Shown in pieces: positions 8,214 through 16,229 of a DNA stretch of 21,926 nucleotides (position 1 is the stretch's first letter; each line of letters begins with the position of its first letter). The stretch is from Caulobacterales bacterium (GTDB lineage Bacteria; Pseudomonadota; Alphaproteobacteria; Caulobacterales; Caulobacteraceae). The notes under the pieces are model-generated. The model was not told where the DNA came from and ran no database searches. It saw only the letters and a program-made list of their open reading frames with translations. Location: assembly GCA_947480815.1 (NCBI GenBank), contig CANKEA010000002.1:1-21926 (forward strand), written 5' to 3'. The translations under genes and the position numbers were made by a program.

Positions 8214-9872
8214 ATGATTTCCAAAAGCCTTGACCCGTCGTCCGCGAAGCGTGGCGGCGGGATGATCCGCAACTCCATGATCTATTCCGGCCTGACCTTG
8301 GTCAGCCGACTGCTCGGCTTCGCCCGCGATATTTTTATAACCGCCAAACTGGGTGCGAGCCTGACACCAGCGGCCGACGCCTTCCAGACAGCGCTCGCCT
8401 TTCCCAACCTGTTCCGCCGCATCTTTGCCGAGGGGGCCTTCGCGGCCGCCTTCGTGCCGGCCTATGCCAAGTCTCTAGAAAAAGACGGCGAGGCAGTTGC
8501 CGACGAACTGGCCGGGGACGCCATGGCCACCCTGGCTGCAGCGACCATCCTGATCACCCTGGTCTGCGAACTGGCCATGCCGTGGCTGATGTATGCGATC
8601 AATTTCGGCTTCGTCGACCAGCCGCTCAAGTTCAAGCTGGCGGTTCTGCTGACCCAGATTACCATGCCTTACCTGCCATGTATGGCTATCGTCGCCCACC
8701 TCTCGGGGGTGCTGAATGCACGCGGTCGGTTCGTGCTCTCGGGGGCCGCCCCGGTCCTCTTGAACCTCTGCTTGCTGGTCGCGGTGATCCCGCAACACGA
8801 TCCAGTGCATGCGGCCATTGCCTGTTCGATCTCGGTTATCGCTGCCGGCATATTCCAAGCGGCTCTGTTGGCCTGGGGTGTCAAACAGACCGGGGCAAAG
8901 GTGCACTGGCGCCTGCCGCATCTCACCCCGGAGGTGAAGGCCCTGGTGGCGCGCGCCGTGCCGGGCGCTATCGCCGCCAGTGCTGTGCAACTTAACATAT
9001 TCGTCAGCGCCAACCTGGCCAGTTTCGTCAACGGCGGTCGTACCTGGTTGGCCACAGCCGACCGGCTCTATCAGCTGCCGCTGGGCTTGGTGGGCGTCGC
9101 CATCGGGGTAGCTTTGCTGCCGCGCCTGTCGCGCGCGGTCTACGCCAAGGATGCGGTCGAGGCGCAGGGCGCGATGGATCAAGCCGTCACCTTTGCCATG
9201 GCCCTGACCCTGCCGGCCGCAGCGGCCATGGCGGCGATCCCGCTGTTCCTTGCAGACGCTCTGTATGTGCGCGGGCAATTCACGATGTTCGACGCCCAAC
9301 AAACCGCCGGTGCGTTGTTCTTTTACGGCCTGGGCGTGCCGGCCTTCGTGCTGCAACAGCTCTATTCGCGCGCCTTCTTCGCGCGGCAGGATACCAAGTC
9401 GCCGATGCGTTTCGCGCTGATTTCCATGGCGGTGAATATCGCGGCAGGTGTGGTTCTGTTCAAGCTGATGGGGGTCAGCGGCATCGCCGCCGCCACGGCG
9501 CTGGCCTCCTGGATCAACGTTGGCCAGATGGCCTTCACCCTAGCCAAACGCGGTGACTATGCGCCCAGCCTAGCGGCCTGGTCGCGCCTCGCGCGGATCG
9601 CGGCGGCCACGGCGGTTCTGGCCGCCTTGCTGAGTGCTGCCGGACATTGGCGCGCCCTGATCGAGGCCCCGTTCCAGGTCATCCGCTGGCACGGCAAGAG
9701 TGTTGGTTCCAAGGAGATTGCTATCGCCCTGACTTTCATCGGCGCAGTCTTGGCCTATCCGCCCCTGCTATTTGCCAGCGGCGGGCTGAAACTGGCTGAG
9801 ATCAAGGCGGCGCTGCGCCGACGCGAGGGGTTGGCCGACGACGACCTGGGCAATACACCGGCCGGTGCCTGA
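8214..9872 (+). CDS. murJ: Lipid II flippase MurJ (MviN family)
   Basis: This inner-membrane flippase of the MOP superfamily moves the peptidoglycan precursor lipid II to the periplasmic face. The protein is about 552 residues and hydrophobic throughout, consistent with 14 membrane segments. It has the family hallmarks: the N-terminal SGLTLVSRLLGFARD, then ADAFQTALAFPNLFRR and FAEGAFAAAFVPAY, and the later YSRAFFARQDTKSP. The start is uncertain. GTG at 8208 follows the glnD stop directly, but ATG at 8214 is the better codon, although its AGGTGG (8206-8211) is very close. ATG at 8262 would give a start just before the first conserved segment. Synteny of glnD-murJ-trpS fits Caulobacterales. I am sure of the function and less sure of the first 18 residues. 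Confidence 0.95.
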   Translation: MISKSLDPSSAKRGGGMIRNSMIYSGLTLVSRLLGFARDIFITAKLGASLTPAADAFQTALAFPNLFRRIFAEGAFAAAFVPAYAKSLEKDGEAVADELAGDAMATLAAATILITLVCELAMPWLMYAINFGFVDQPLKFKLAVLLTQITMPYLPCMAIVAHLSGVLNARGRFVLSGAAPVLLNLCLLVAVIPQHDPVHAAIACSISVIAAGIFQAALLAWGVKQTGAKVHWRLPHLTPEVKALVARAVPGAIAASAVQLNIFVSANLASFVNGGRTWLATADRLYQLPLGLVGVAIGVALLPRLSRAVYAKDAVEAQGAMDQAVTFAMALTLPAAAAMAAIPLFLADALYVRGQFTMFDAQQTAGALFFYGLGVPAFVLQQLYSRAFFARQDTKSPMRFALISMAVNIAAGVVLFKLMGVSGIAAATALASWINVGQMAFTLAKRGDYAPSLAAWSRLARIAAATAVLAALLSAAGHWRALIEAPFQVIRWHGKSVGSKEIAIALTFIGAVLAYPPLLFASGGLKLAEIKAALRRREGLADDDLGNTPAGA

Positions 9873-9878
9873 TTGCCC

Positions 9879-9897
9879 TAGCCGGGCCGCTCGGCTA
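9879..9897 (+). terminator. Weak stem-loop after murJ
   Basis: TAGCCG (9879-9884) and CGGCTA (9892-9897) form a perfect 6-base stem with a 7-base loop just after the murJ stop. No run of T follows, so intrinsic termination would be poor. Just downstream, CGTGCGCACG (9910-9919) is a perfect 10-base palindrome. Both lie in the 93-base gap before trpS. I call it a possible weak terminator only. Confidence 0.25.
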
Positions 9898-9965
9898 AGT
9901 CGCACCTGTCGTGCGCACGCACGTTTCCGCGCGCCTTACGTCGCCCTTGTCAGAAGATTTTTGTC

Positions 9966-11015
9966 ATGACCGACCAGCCCTCTCCCGGTGTTTCTGGCGC
10001 CGACTATTCCGGCCCTCAACGGGTGCTAAGCGGCGTGCAGCCCTCTGGTGCCCTGCACCTTGGTAACTACCTGGGCGCGCTCGTGAAGTTTGCCCGGCTG
10101 CAGCACGTGCAGCCAACCTTCATCTTTGTGGCCGACCTGCACGCCATCACTGTGTGGCAAGAGCCGGCCAAGCTGGCCGCCCAGACCCGTGAAATCGCCG
10201 CCGCCTATCTGGCTGCCGGTCTTGATCCGGCCAAGGCCGCTATCTTCCCGCAATCGGCCGTGCCCGAACACGCCGAACTGGCCTGGGTGTTCAACTGTGT
10301 CGCGCGGCTCGGCTGGCTCGACCGCATGACCCAGTTCAAGGAAAAGAGCGGCAAGCACAAGGAGCGCTCGTCCGTGGGCCTCTACACCTACCCCGTGCTG
10401 CAGGCCGCGGACATCCTGGTCTATAAGGCGACCCACGTGCCGGTTGGCGAGGACCAGAAGCAGCACCTCGAACTGACCCGCGACATTGCCGCCAAGTTCA
10501 ATCACGACTTCGATGCCCCCGGCTTTTTCCCTCTGCCCGAACCCTTGGTGCAAGGGCCAGGCGCGCGCGTGATGTCGTTGCGTGACGGCGCGGCCAAGAT
10601 GAGCAAGTCGGATGAAAGCGACTATAGCCGCATCAACCTGACCGACGACGCCGACGCGATCGCCCAGAAGATCCGAAAGGCCCGCACCGATGCGGCCCCC
10701 CTGCCAGAGACGCTTGAAGATCTTGCGACGCGCCCAGAGGCCGACAACCTTGTGGGTATCTATGCCGCCCTTGCCAATCAGACCAAGGCCGAGGTTCTGG
10801 CGCAGTATGCGGGCCAGGGCTTTGGCAGTTTCAAACCCGCCCTGACCGAGGTCATGGTCTCCACCCTGGGCCCGGTCACTGCGAGGCTGAAGGATTACCT
10901 GTCTGACCCGGGCGAGATCGACTCCATCCTGGCCACCGGGGCTGCCCGCGCCCGCCAAATCGCTCGCCCCGTGGTTGATGAGGTGCGTAAGCGGGTGGGG
11001 TTCTGGGGGGCGTAA
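9966..11015 (+). CDS. trpS: Tryptophan--tRNA ligase
   Basis: This cytosolic class I aminoacyl-tRNA synthetase charges tRNA-Trp with tryptophan using ATP. The 349-residue protein is normal in length. The HIGH-type signature is present as [12 protein letters not shown] (HLGN at residues 31-34) and the KMSKS loop is exact at residues 211-215. The conserved [18 protein letters not shown] segment lies between them. The C-terminal part holds the helical anticodon-binding region. The N-terminus is about 17 residues longer than the conserved core start ([11 protein letters not shown]), but the ATG at 9966 is the only good start. It sits 93 bases after murJ and 47 bases before the NifU-like gene. No T-box or leader-peptide signal is seen upstream. 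The call is certain. Confidence 0.97.
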   Translation: MTDQPSPGVSGADYSGPQRVLSGVQPSGALHLGNYLGALVKFARLQHVQPTFIFVADLHAITVWQEPAKLAAQTREIAAAYLAAGLDPAKAAIFPQSAVPEHAELAWVFNCVARLGWLDRMTQFKEKSGKHKERSSVGLYTYPVLQAADILVYKATHVPVGEDQKQHLELTRDIAAKFNHDFDAPGFFPLPEPLVQGPGARVMSLRDGAAKMSKSDESDYSRINLTDDADAIAQKIRKARTDAAPLPETLEDLATRPEADNLVGIYAALANQTKAEVLAQYAGQGFGSFKPALTEVMVSTLGPVTARLKDYLSDPGEIDSILATGAARARQIARPVVDEVRKRVGFWGA

Positions 11016-11062
11016 GGGCCCCAAAGCTTGCGAAAAAAGCCATTCGGCTCCATCTATCTGCC

Positions 11063-11626
11063 ATGTTCATCCAGACTGAGACCACGCCCAACCCGCAGGT
11101 ACTAAAGTTCATGCCCGGCCGCGCCGTGCTTGCGGATGGCGGCATGGAGTTTCCTAACGCCGAGGCTGCGGCGCGCTCACCCCTGGCCAGCGCCCTGTTC
11201 GCCCTCGATGGGGTGACCAAGGTCTATCTGGGCAATGATTTCCTGACTGTCGGCAAGTCCGAAGGCCGCGAATGGTCGCACCTGAAGGCACCGGTTCTGG
11301 CCGCAGTGATGGATCACTTCACCAGCGGCCGTCCGACCCTGCTGCACGAGGACGGGACCGCAGACGAGATCGACTACGAGGGCGACACCATCCAGATCGT
11401 GCAGGAGATCAAGGACCTGCTCGATGCCAAGATCCGTCCGGCCGTGGCCCAGGACGGTGGCGACATCGTGTTCGACCGCTTCAATCCCGAGACCGGCATG
11501 GTCTATCTGCACATGCGCGGGGCCTGTTCGGGTTGCCCCTCTTCGGCCATGACCCTGAAGGCTGGGGTCGAGAACATGCTCAAGCATTATGTGCCTGAGG
11601 TGACGGGCGTCGAGGCCGTCCTGTAG
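11063..11626 (+). CDS. NifU-family Fe-S cluster scaffold/carrier protein (NFU1-like)
   Basis: This 187-residue protein is predicted to carry an Fe-S cluster and pass it to client apoproteins. It has the two-domain form of alphaproteobacteria and mitochondrial NFU1. The N-terminal Nfu_N domain (about 1-87, starting MFIQTETTPNPQVLKFMPG) is followed by a NifU C-terminal domain (about 108-187) with VAQDGGDIVF and the cluster-binding CSGC (Cys155 and Cys158). E. coli NfuA differs in having a degenerate A-type N-terminal domain, so I leave the symbol blank. The gene stands between trpS and the nitroreductase with gaps on both sides (47 and 95 bases), so it may be transcribed alone or read through from trpS. 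No isc or suf genes are in the window. The family is certain; the client proteins are unknown. Confidence 0.95.
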   Translation: MFIQTETTPNPQVLKFMPGRAVLADGGMEFPNAEAAARSPLASALFALDGVTKVYLGNDFLTVGKSEGREWSHLKAPVLAAVMDHFTSGRPTLLHEDGTADEIDYEGDTIQIVQEIKDLLDAKIRPAVAQDGGDIVFDRFNPETGMVYLHMRGACSGCPSSAMTLKAGVENMLKHYVPEVTGVEAVL

Positions 11627-11686
11627 AAGGCTTTTTTGGCTTTCCGCGCCTCTCCCAATTGTAATTTCCAGCCTCGTTCCCATTTC

Positions 11687-11704
11687 GCAACTGCAACTGT
11701 TGCA
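11687..11704. promoter_or_regulatory. Dyad before the nitroreductase gene (candidate operator)
   Basis: TGCAAC (11692-11697) and GTTGCA (11699-11704) form a perfect 6+1+6 dyad centred on 11698. GCAACT is also repeated in tandem at 11687-11692 and 11693-11698. The dyad ends 17 bases before the ATG at 11722 and directly precedes the Shine-Dalgarno GGAG at 11710-11713. Its symmetry and position suit a repressor site, but the binding protein is unknown and chance cannot be excluded. Confidence 0.4.
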
Positions 11705-11721
11705 CATTTGGAGATCAGACC

Positions 11722-12336
11722 ATGTCTGACGCCCCCGCCGCCACGCGCCATGCGCCTCTGGCCCCCGCCGCCCTTGATCAGATTTTCCGCGACGCCCGCA
11801 CCCGGAACGCCTGGGATCCAAAGCCGCTCCCGGAAAGCGTGCTGCGCGAACTGTATGACCTGATGAAGTGGGGCCCGACGCTCGCCAACAGCGCTCCGGC
11901 GCGGTTCATGTTCGTGACCAGCGACGAGGGCCGCCAAAAACTGTCCGCGTCGGCATTTGACGGCAATAAGGCTAAGATCCTGCAGGCTCCCGTCACGGTC
12001 ATCGTCGGTCAGGATCTGGATTTCGCCGACCATCATCCGCGGCTGTTCCCGGCTGCGCCGGGCCTGTTGGCCGGGGTGAAGGGCACCCCCGCCGCCGAGG
12101 CGATCGCCGCCCAAAACAGCTCGCTGCAGGGTGCCTATTTGATCGTCGCCGCCCGTTCGCTGGGCCTGGACGCGGGCCCGATGGCCGGCTTCGATAAGGC
12201 CGCCGTCGATGCGGCCTTCTTCGCTGGAACCCGTATCAAGTCGAACTTCATCGTCTCGCTGGGCTACGGCACCGACGAACACCTCTATCCGCGCGGGCCG
12301 CGCCTGGCGTTTGAGGAAGCCGTCACGATCGTGTGA
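11722..12336 (+). CDS. Nitroreductase of the RutE / malonic semialdehyde reductase type
   Basis: This 204-residue protein is an FMN-dependent NAD(P)H oxidoreductase of the nitroreductase fold. It aligns by eye along its length with E. coli RutE, which reduces malonic semialdehyde to 3-hydroxypropionate in pyrimidine breakdown. Shared segments include the DAR-x-x-N-x-W region, [16 protein letters not shown], the [11 protein letters not shown] strand, [44 protein letters not shown] and RLAFEEA. No other rut gene is nearby, so the true substrate here may be another toxic aldehyde or a nitro compound; I therefore give no symbol. A Shine-Dalgarno GGAG (11710-11713) stands 8 bases before the ATG. 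The gene appears to form a single-gene unit, with a dyad upstream and a probable terminator downstream. Confidence 0.9.
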   Translation: MSDAPAATRHAPLAPAALDQIFRDARTRNAWDPKPLPESVLRELYDLMKWGPTLANSAPARFMFVTSDEGRQKLSASAFDGNKAKILQAPVTVIVGQDLDFADHHPRLFPAAPGLLAGVKGTPAAEAIAAQNSSLQGAYLIVAARSLGLDAGPMAGFDKAAVDAAFFAGTRIKSNFIVSLGYGTDEHLYPRGPRLAFEEAVTIV

Positions 12337-12343
12337 GTGTGAC

Positions 12344-12370
12344 GGCCAAAAGGGGCTCCTTTTTTTGGGG
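12344..12370 (+). terminator. Probable rho-independent terminator after the nitroreductase gene
   Basis: AAAAGG (12348-12353) pairs with CCTTTT (12358-12363) around the loop GGCT (12354-12357). The T-tract continues to 12366. CC at 12346-12347 can extend the stem with GG at 12367-12368 across a small bulge. The site lies 8 bases after the nitroreductase stop. This T-tract hairpin is the most terminator-like sequence in the window and separates the nitroreductase from the nine-gene run that follows. Confidence 0.55.
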
Positions 12371-12371
12371 C

Positions 12372-12450
12372 CTAACGCGCTCAAAATTATAAAAACGAGA
12401 CTTAAGTTCCGCTTCGGATGATTTCCTCCGAAGCGGAAAGGCTCTAACGC
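12372..12450. repeat. Hairpin element bounded by short direct repeats, upstream of tsaB
   Basis: TTCCGCTTCGG (12407-12417) and CCGAAGCGGAA (12428-12438) form a perfect 11-base stem with a 10-base loop. The hairpin is preceded by an AT-rich stretch (12381-12395) unlike the GC-rich surroundings. CTAACGC occurs at both ends (12372-12378 and 12444-12450), 72 bases apart. It could be a dispersed intergenic repeat, a second terminator, or a 5' leader hairpin of the tsaB transcript; the AT-rich part could supply a -10 box (TTATAA at 12387-12392). The structure is seen directly; the role is inference. Confidence 0.55.
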
Positions 12451-12460
12451 CTAGCGGGTG

Positions 12461-13060
12461 ATGATCCTCGCCCTCGATACCTGCCTCTCGGCCTGCGCCG
12501 GTGCCATCGTCAAAGACGGTGTCGTGCTCGCCAAGGCGATTGAGCCCATGCAGCGTGGCCATCAGGAGCGTATTGCCGGCATGACCGAGGCGCTGATGGC
12601 GCAGGCCTCTGTCGGTTTTTCCGAACTTGACCGCATCGCCGTCACCGTCGGTCCTGGCTCCTTCACCGGTTTGCGCATTGGCCTAGCCTTCGCCAAGGGG
12701 CTTTCCGTCGCCCTAGATATTCCCTGCGCCGGGGTTGGGGTGCTGGATGTGCTGGGGCGGAAGACCGGTGGCGGGTCTAGCCTGGTCGTCCTCGACGCCC
12801 GCGGCGGTCAGGTTCATTGCCAGGCTTTCGACGGCGGCTTGCCGGTGGGTCCAGCCATGACCTTAGATGTTGGTGCGGCCGCCCAACTGCGCGCGCCAGA
12901 CCTACTGATCGGTGACGGCGCTTCGCTACTGGCCGCGGCCTTCCCGCTTGCGCGGCAGATCATCCCCGAGGCCTGCGATCCCGCGATTGTTGCTGCCCTC
13001 GGCGCAGCCGAACCCCCGCCGCCGCCCAATCCCGTCTATATGCGCGCCGCCTATGCGTAG
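12461..13060 (+). CDS. tsaB: tRNA threonylcarbamoyladenosine biosynthesis protein TsaB
   Basis: TsaB is the non-catalytic partner of TsaD and TsaE in making the t6A modification at position 37 of tRNAs that read ANN codons. The protein is 199 residues from ATG 12461; a GTG stands directly before it at 12458 but offers nothing better. It has the ASKHA-type N-terminal half with MILALDT, then the family hallmark VGPGSFTGLRIGLAFAKGL (about residues 63-81). The C-terminal half is short and ends in a proline-rich stretch. tsaD is not in the window. The gene opens a run of nine closely packed genes, and its last 8 bases overlap rimI (ATGCGTAG), a pairing also common in other bacteria. Its promoter probably lies in the 12371-12450 stretch. 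Confidence 0.95.
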   Translation: MILALDTCLSACAGAIVKDGVVLAKAIEPMQRGHQERIAGMTEALMAQASVGFSELDRIAVTVGPGSFTGLRIGLAFAKGLSVALDIPCAGVGVLDVLGRKTGGGSSLVVLDARGGQVHCQAFDGGLPVGPAMTLDVGAAAQLRAPDLLIGDGASLLAAAFPLARQIIPEACDPAIVAALGAAEPPPPPNPVYMRAAYA

Positions 13061-13529
13061 CGCAGGCGATGCCGACGCTGCCTTGCTGGCGAGCCTGCAT
13101 GCCGAGGCCTTCAACCGCCCGTGGAGCCAGTCCGCCTTTGAGGCCTTCCTCAGCGATCCGACGGTCTTCTGCCTGGTCATAGCGGAGGCTGGGTTCATCC
13201 TGTGGCGGACCCTCGCCGGAGAGGCCGAAATTCTGACCCTGGCCGTCTCGCCTGACGCGCGGCGGCGGGGGATAGCCCGCGCCCTGCTGGCGGGCGCGGT
13301 GGAACGCTCAGCTCAGGCCCCGGCCGAGTGGATATTCTTAGAGGTATCGGACCAAAATAGCGCCGGCCTAGCGCTCTATCGGCAAGCGGGATTCCAGGTC
13401 AGCGGACTGCGCAAAGGCTACTATGAAAGTGAGGCGAAGCCGGAAAATGCTCTGGTCATGCGTCTTTCCTTAACAGCGTCGTCAGCGCCGACTATAATCG
13501 ATCCAGAAGATATTCCGCCGCGGAGTTGA
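13053..13529 (+). CDS. rimI: Ribosomal protein alanine N-acetyltransferase RimI
   Basis: RimI is a GNAT-fold enzyme that acetylates the N-terminal alanine of ribosomal protein S18 using acetyl-CoA. The open frame extends upstream, but inside tsaB. The ATG at 13053, overlapping the tsaB stop, gives a normal 158-residue protein whose start (AALLASLHAEAFNRPWSQSAFEAFL) matches the family. The acetyl-CoA loop is seen as VSPDARRRGIARALL and the C-terminal signature as LEVSDQNSAGLALYRQAGF followed by GLRKGYY. The last roughly 20 residues, after MRLSL, are not conserved. The stop overlaps the ribosome-binding region of fur, which suggests translational coupling. A different acetylation target cannot be excluded from sequence. 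Confidence 0.92.
   Translation: MRSAGDADAALLASLHAEAFNRPWSQSAFEAFLSDPTVFCLVIAEAGFILWRTLAGEAEILTLAVSPDARRRGIARALLAGAVERSAQAPAEWIFLEVSDQNSAGLALYRQAGFQVSGLRKGYYESEAKPENALVMRLSLTASSAPTIIDPEDIPPRS
13521..13525 (+). promoter_or_regulatory. Ribosome-binding site that sets the TTG start of fur
   Basis: CGGAG lies 6 bases before TTG 13532. The other in-frame candidate, TTG 13526, would have no spacer at all. The site is inside the end of rimI and the rimI stop (13527-13529) is within the spacer, so ribosomes ending rimI could restart on fur. Confidence 0.6.
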
Positions 13530-13531
13530 CC

Positions 13532-13939
13532 TTGGATCGCCTGGAGAAGCTTTGCATCGATAAGGGCATGCGGATGACCGAACAGCGCCGGGTCATCGCC
13601 CGTGTGCTGTCCCATGCCGAGGACCATCCCGATGTCGAGGAATTGCATCGCCGCGCCCATACCATCGATCCGCATATTTCAATCGCCACGGTCTACCGCT
13701 CGGTTCGGCTGTTTGAGGAGAGCGGGATCATTGAGCGCCACGACTTTCGCGACGGCCGCTCGCGCTATGAAGAGGCCCCTGAGCACCACCACGATCACCT
13801 GATCGATATGAAGACGGGCAAGGTGATCGAGTTCACAGACGACGACATCGAAGCGTTGCAGAACGCAATTGCCAAACGTTTGGGCTATAGGCTGGTGGAC
13901 CACAGGCTGGAATTGTACGGCGTGCCTGTCGAGGAGTGA
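13532..13939 (+). CDS. fur: Fur-family metal-responsive transcriptional regulator
   Basis: This cytosolic winged-helix repressor binds DNA when loaded with metal, classically Fe2+, and controls iron uptake and storage genes. The protein is 135 residues from TTG 13532, chosen for the CGGAG six bases upstream and because MDRLEKLC matches the expected start. The DNA-binding domain (about 1-80) includes [15 protein letters not shown] and [19 protein letters not shown]. The metal-binding EHHHDH is at residues 84-89. The CxxC structural zinc motif that follows HHDHLI in E. coli Fur is absent; the equivalent positions are Asp92 and Thr95. This is usual for alphaproteobacterial Fur/Mur proteins, so Mn2+ sensing (Mur) is the main alternative. 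The gene lies inside a tightly packed housekeeping run with 2 bases on either side. Confidence 0.92.
   Translation: MDRLEKLCIDKGMRMTEQRRVIARVLSHAEDHPDVEELHRRAHTIDPHISIATVYRSVRLFEESGIIERHDFRDGRSRYEEAPEHHHDHLIDMKTGKVIEFTDDDIEALQNAIAKRLGYRLVDHRLELYGVPVEE
13931..13936 (+). promoter_or_regulatory. Ribosome-binding site that sets the TTG start of miaB
   Basis: GAGGAG lies 5 bases before TTG 13942, with the fur stop TGA (13937-13939) inside the spacer. The competing in-frame GTG 13936 overlaps the site itself and so cannot use it. The arrangement copies that at the rimI-fur junction. Confidence 0.6.
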
Positions 13940-13941
13940 CT

Positions 13942-15291
13942 TTGGACGACGCTTCGCCACCTTCACGGCGGCTCTACATCAAGACCTACGGCTGTCAGAT
14001 GAATGTCTATGACAGCGAGCGCATGGCCGATGTCCTGCGCCCGCTCGGCTATTGCCTGACCGATCGGCCCGAGGGTGCCGACCTTGTGGTGCTCAACACC
14101 TGCCACATCCGTGAGCGGGCCACCGAGAAGGTGTTTTCCGAGCTCGGCAAGCTTAAGGCCATGAAGGCTGAGACAGGCGGTCGGATGAAGATCGCTGTGG
14201 CTGGCTGCGTTGCCCAGGCCGAAGGTGCCGAGATCATGCGTCGCCAGCCGGCAGTCGACCTCGTGGTCGGGCCGCAGGCCTATCATCAGCTGCCTGAGTT
14301 GATCGCCCGCGCCCACCGCAGTGACGGCGAGGTGCTGAGCGCCGACTTTGCGCCGGAAGCCAAGTTCGATTCCCTCGGCGCCGGTGGGGCCGAACGCCAG
14401 GCCAACGGCGTCACCGCCTTTCTGACCGTGCAGGAAGGGTGCGACAAATTCTGTAGCTTCTGTGTGGTGCCCTATACGCGAGGCCCGGAATTCTCTCGCC
14501 CTGCGGCGGCGATCCTGGCTGAGGCCCGCGCCCTGGCCGAACAAGGCGTGCGCGAAGTCACCCTGCTGGGCCAGAACGTCAATGCCTACGCCAGCGAGAT
14601 TGGCGGGCTGGCGGACCTCTGCCGTGCCCTGGCGGCGATCCCGGGCCTGGACCGGCTCCGCTACACCACCAGCCACCCCCGCGACATGGACGACGCCCTG
14701 ATTGCGGCCCACGCCGACCTTGAAGCGCTGATGCCCTATCTGCATCTGCCGGTGCAGGCCGGATCGGACCGCATCCTACGGGCCATGAATCGTGGCCATG
14801 ATGCCAAGACTTATCTCGCCCTGGTCGACCGCATCCGCAATGCGCGGCCGGACTTGGCTTTGAGCGGCGATTTCATTGTTGGTTTTCCTGGCGAGACCGA
14901 GGCTGATTTCCAGGCCACACTCGATCTGGTCGAGGCGGTCAACTACGCCAGCGCCTTCACCTTCAAATATTCGCGCCGCCCGGGGACCCCCGCGGCAAGC
15001 CTGTCCGGTCAGGTTGACGAGACCGTAAAGGCCGAACGGCTGGAGCGCCTCAACACTTTGATCGAGCGTCAGCGGCAGGCCTTCAACGCTGTGCAGGTCG
15101 GGAAAACCCTGTCGGTGTTGATCGATCGCAAGGGCCGCTACAAGGGCCAAATCGGCGGCCGCAGCCCCTATCTCCAGGCGGTGCATCTGGATGGGCCCGA
15201 ACGGCTAATCGGCCAGATCGTGCCTGTTAAAATCGTGGGGCTTGGCCCCAATGCGCTTTCTGGCCATCTGGATATTTTGGAACCGGCTTGA
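13942..15291 (+). CDS. miaB: tRNA-2-methylthio-N6-dimethylallyladenosine synthase MiaB
   Basis: MiaB is a radical-SAM methylthiotransferase that converts i6A37 to ms2i6A37 in tRNAs reading UNN codons. The protein is 449 residues from TTG 13942 and normal in length. The N-terminal UPF0004 domain carries the three cluster cysteines: Cys18 in YGCQMN, Cys54 in NTCHIRE and Cys89 in AGCVAQ. The radical-SAM domain has the CxxxCxxC motif as Cys167, Cys171 and Cys174 in [11 protein letters not shown]-terminal TRAM domain (about 380-449) should bind tRNA. The gene overlaps phoH by 4 bases. Together with phoH, ybeY, corC and lnt it matches the conserved proteobacterial cluster known from E. coli. It may receive Fe-S clusters from a carrier such as the NifU-like protein upstream, but that is inference. 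Confidence 0.97.
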   Translation: MDDASPPSRRLYIKTYGCQMNVYDSERMADVLRPLGYCLTDRPEGADLVVLNTCHIRERATEKVFSELGKLKAMKAETGGRMKIAVAGCVAQAEGAEIMRRQPAVDLVVGPQAYHQLPELIARAHRSDGEVLSADFAPEAKFDSLGAGGAERQANGVTAFLTVQEGCDKFCSFCVVPYTRGPEFSRPAAAILAEARALAEQGVREVTLLGQNVNAYASEIGGLADLCRALAAIPGLDRLRYTTSHPRDMDDALIAAHADLEALMPYLHLPVQAGSDRILRAMNRGHDAKTYLALVDRIRNARPDLALSGDFIVGFPGETEADFQATLDLVEAVNYASAFTFKYSRRPGTPAASLSGQVDETVKAERLERLNTLIERQRQAFNAVQVGKTLSVLIDRKGRYKGQIGGRSPYLQAVHLDGPERLIGQIVPVKIVGLGPNALSGHLDILEPA

Positions 15292-16229
15292 GCCAGACAC
15301 ACGAATTCATTCCCCTGTCCGACCTATCGGTCCGCGCCGTGGCCGGTGCCGGTGGGCACCACGCGGCCCTGATCGAGGACGCCTTTAAGGTGCTGATTGA
15401 AACGCCCGGCGGCGGCGTGTCCCTGGCGGGTGACCCGCGCGGCAAGGCGGGCGCGAAGCGGGCGATCAATATTCTGGCCGAGCGCGCCGATACGGGCCTG
15501 GAGGTGGAAGTGCCGGACGTGCGTGCCGCTATCGGCCAAGCGCGCGTTGGCGACAGCAAGGCGACCCCCGCGGCTGGCCGGCGGGGCGGAGTTGCGCCTC
15601 GAACAGCCGCCCAGGCCCGCTATCTCGATTCCATGGCAACCCATCCGCTGGTGTTCGGGCTTGGACCCGCCGGCACGGGTAAGACCTTTCTTGCCGTCGC
15701 CCATGGCGCGGGCATGTTGATGCGCGGCGAGGTCGATCGACTGGTCGTCACCCGCCCGGCGGTGGAGGCCGGCGAACGATTGGGCTTTCTGCCCGGTGAT
15801 CTGACCGAGAAGGTCGATCCCTACATGGCCCCGATCTGGGAGGCTTTGACCGACATCCTGGGGGCCGATCAGATGCGTCGTCGTCGCGACCGAGGCGAGA
15901 TTGAAGTGGCCCCGATCGCCTTCATGCGCGGCCGCACCCTGAGCCATTGCTTCGTGATCTGCGACGAGGCCCAGAACGCTACGCGATTGCAGATGAAGAT
16001 GGTGCTGACCCGCCTGGGCGAAGGCTCACGCATGGCGGTTACCGGCGATCCAAGCCAGGTTGATCTCTTGCGCACTGCCGACAGCGGCCTGGCCCATGCC
16101 GTGGGCCTGCTGGACGGCGTTGAGGGCGTTGCCGTGGCCCGGTTCACCGCTGGAGACGTCGTGCGTCACCCGCTGGTCGAGCAGATCGTCCGCGCCTACG
16201 AGGCCGAAAAACCTCACGAGGGGCGATGA
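15288..16229 (+). CDS. PhoH-like ATPase (YbeZ type)
   Basis: This 313-residue protein is a PhoH-family NTPase of the YbeZ type, a usual neighbour and functional partner of the endoribonuclease YbeY in rRNA and RNA metabolism. It has a KH-like N-terminal region (about 1-95, [15 protein letters not shown]). The P-loop domain has GPAGTGKT at residues 126-133 and the Walker B ICDEAQNA with Asp226 and Glu227. The TGDPSQVDL sensor motif follows. The only start that keeps the conserved N-terminus is TTG 15288, which overlaps the miaB stop (TTGA); GGAA at 15279-15282 is a modest ribosome-binding site. The 3' end overlaps ybeY as ATGA, so coupled translation is likely. Its exact biochemical role remains unsettled in the family. 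Confidence 0.93.
   Translation: MSQTHEFIPLSDLSVRAVAGAGGHHAALIEDAFKVLIETPGGGVSLAGDPRGKAGAKRAINILAERADTGLEVEVPDVRAAIGQARVGDSKATPAAGRRGGVAPRTAAQARYLDSMATHPLVFGLGPAGTGKTFLAVAHGAGMLMRGEVDRLVVTRPAVEAGERLGFLPGDLTEKVDPYMAPIWEALTDILGADQMRRRRDRGEIEVAPIAFMRGRTLSHCFVICDEAQNATRLQMKMVLTRLGEGSRMAVTGDPSQVDLLRTADSGLAHAVGLLDGVEGVAVARFTAGDVVRHPLVEQIVRAYEAEKPHEGR

Noticed and set aside
11602..11637. Possible terminator after the NifU-like gene (GACGG / CCGTC with a later run of six T)
   Set aside because: The stem is only 5 bases and ends 11 bases before the T-tract, so it does not form a classical intrinsic terminator.
12912..13052. Upstream extension of the rimI frame
   Set aside because: The extra 47 residues lie inside tsaB in another frame, are rich in Pro and Arg, and do not match RimI; the ATG at 13053 gives the normal family length.
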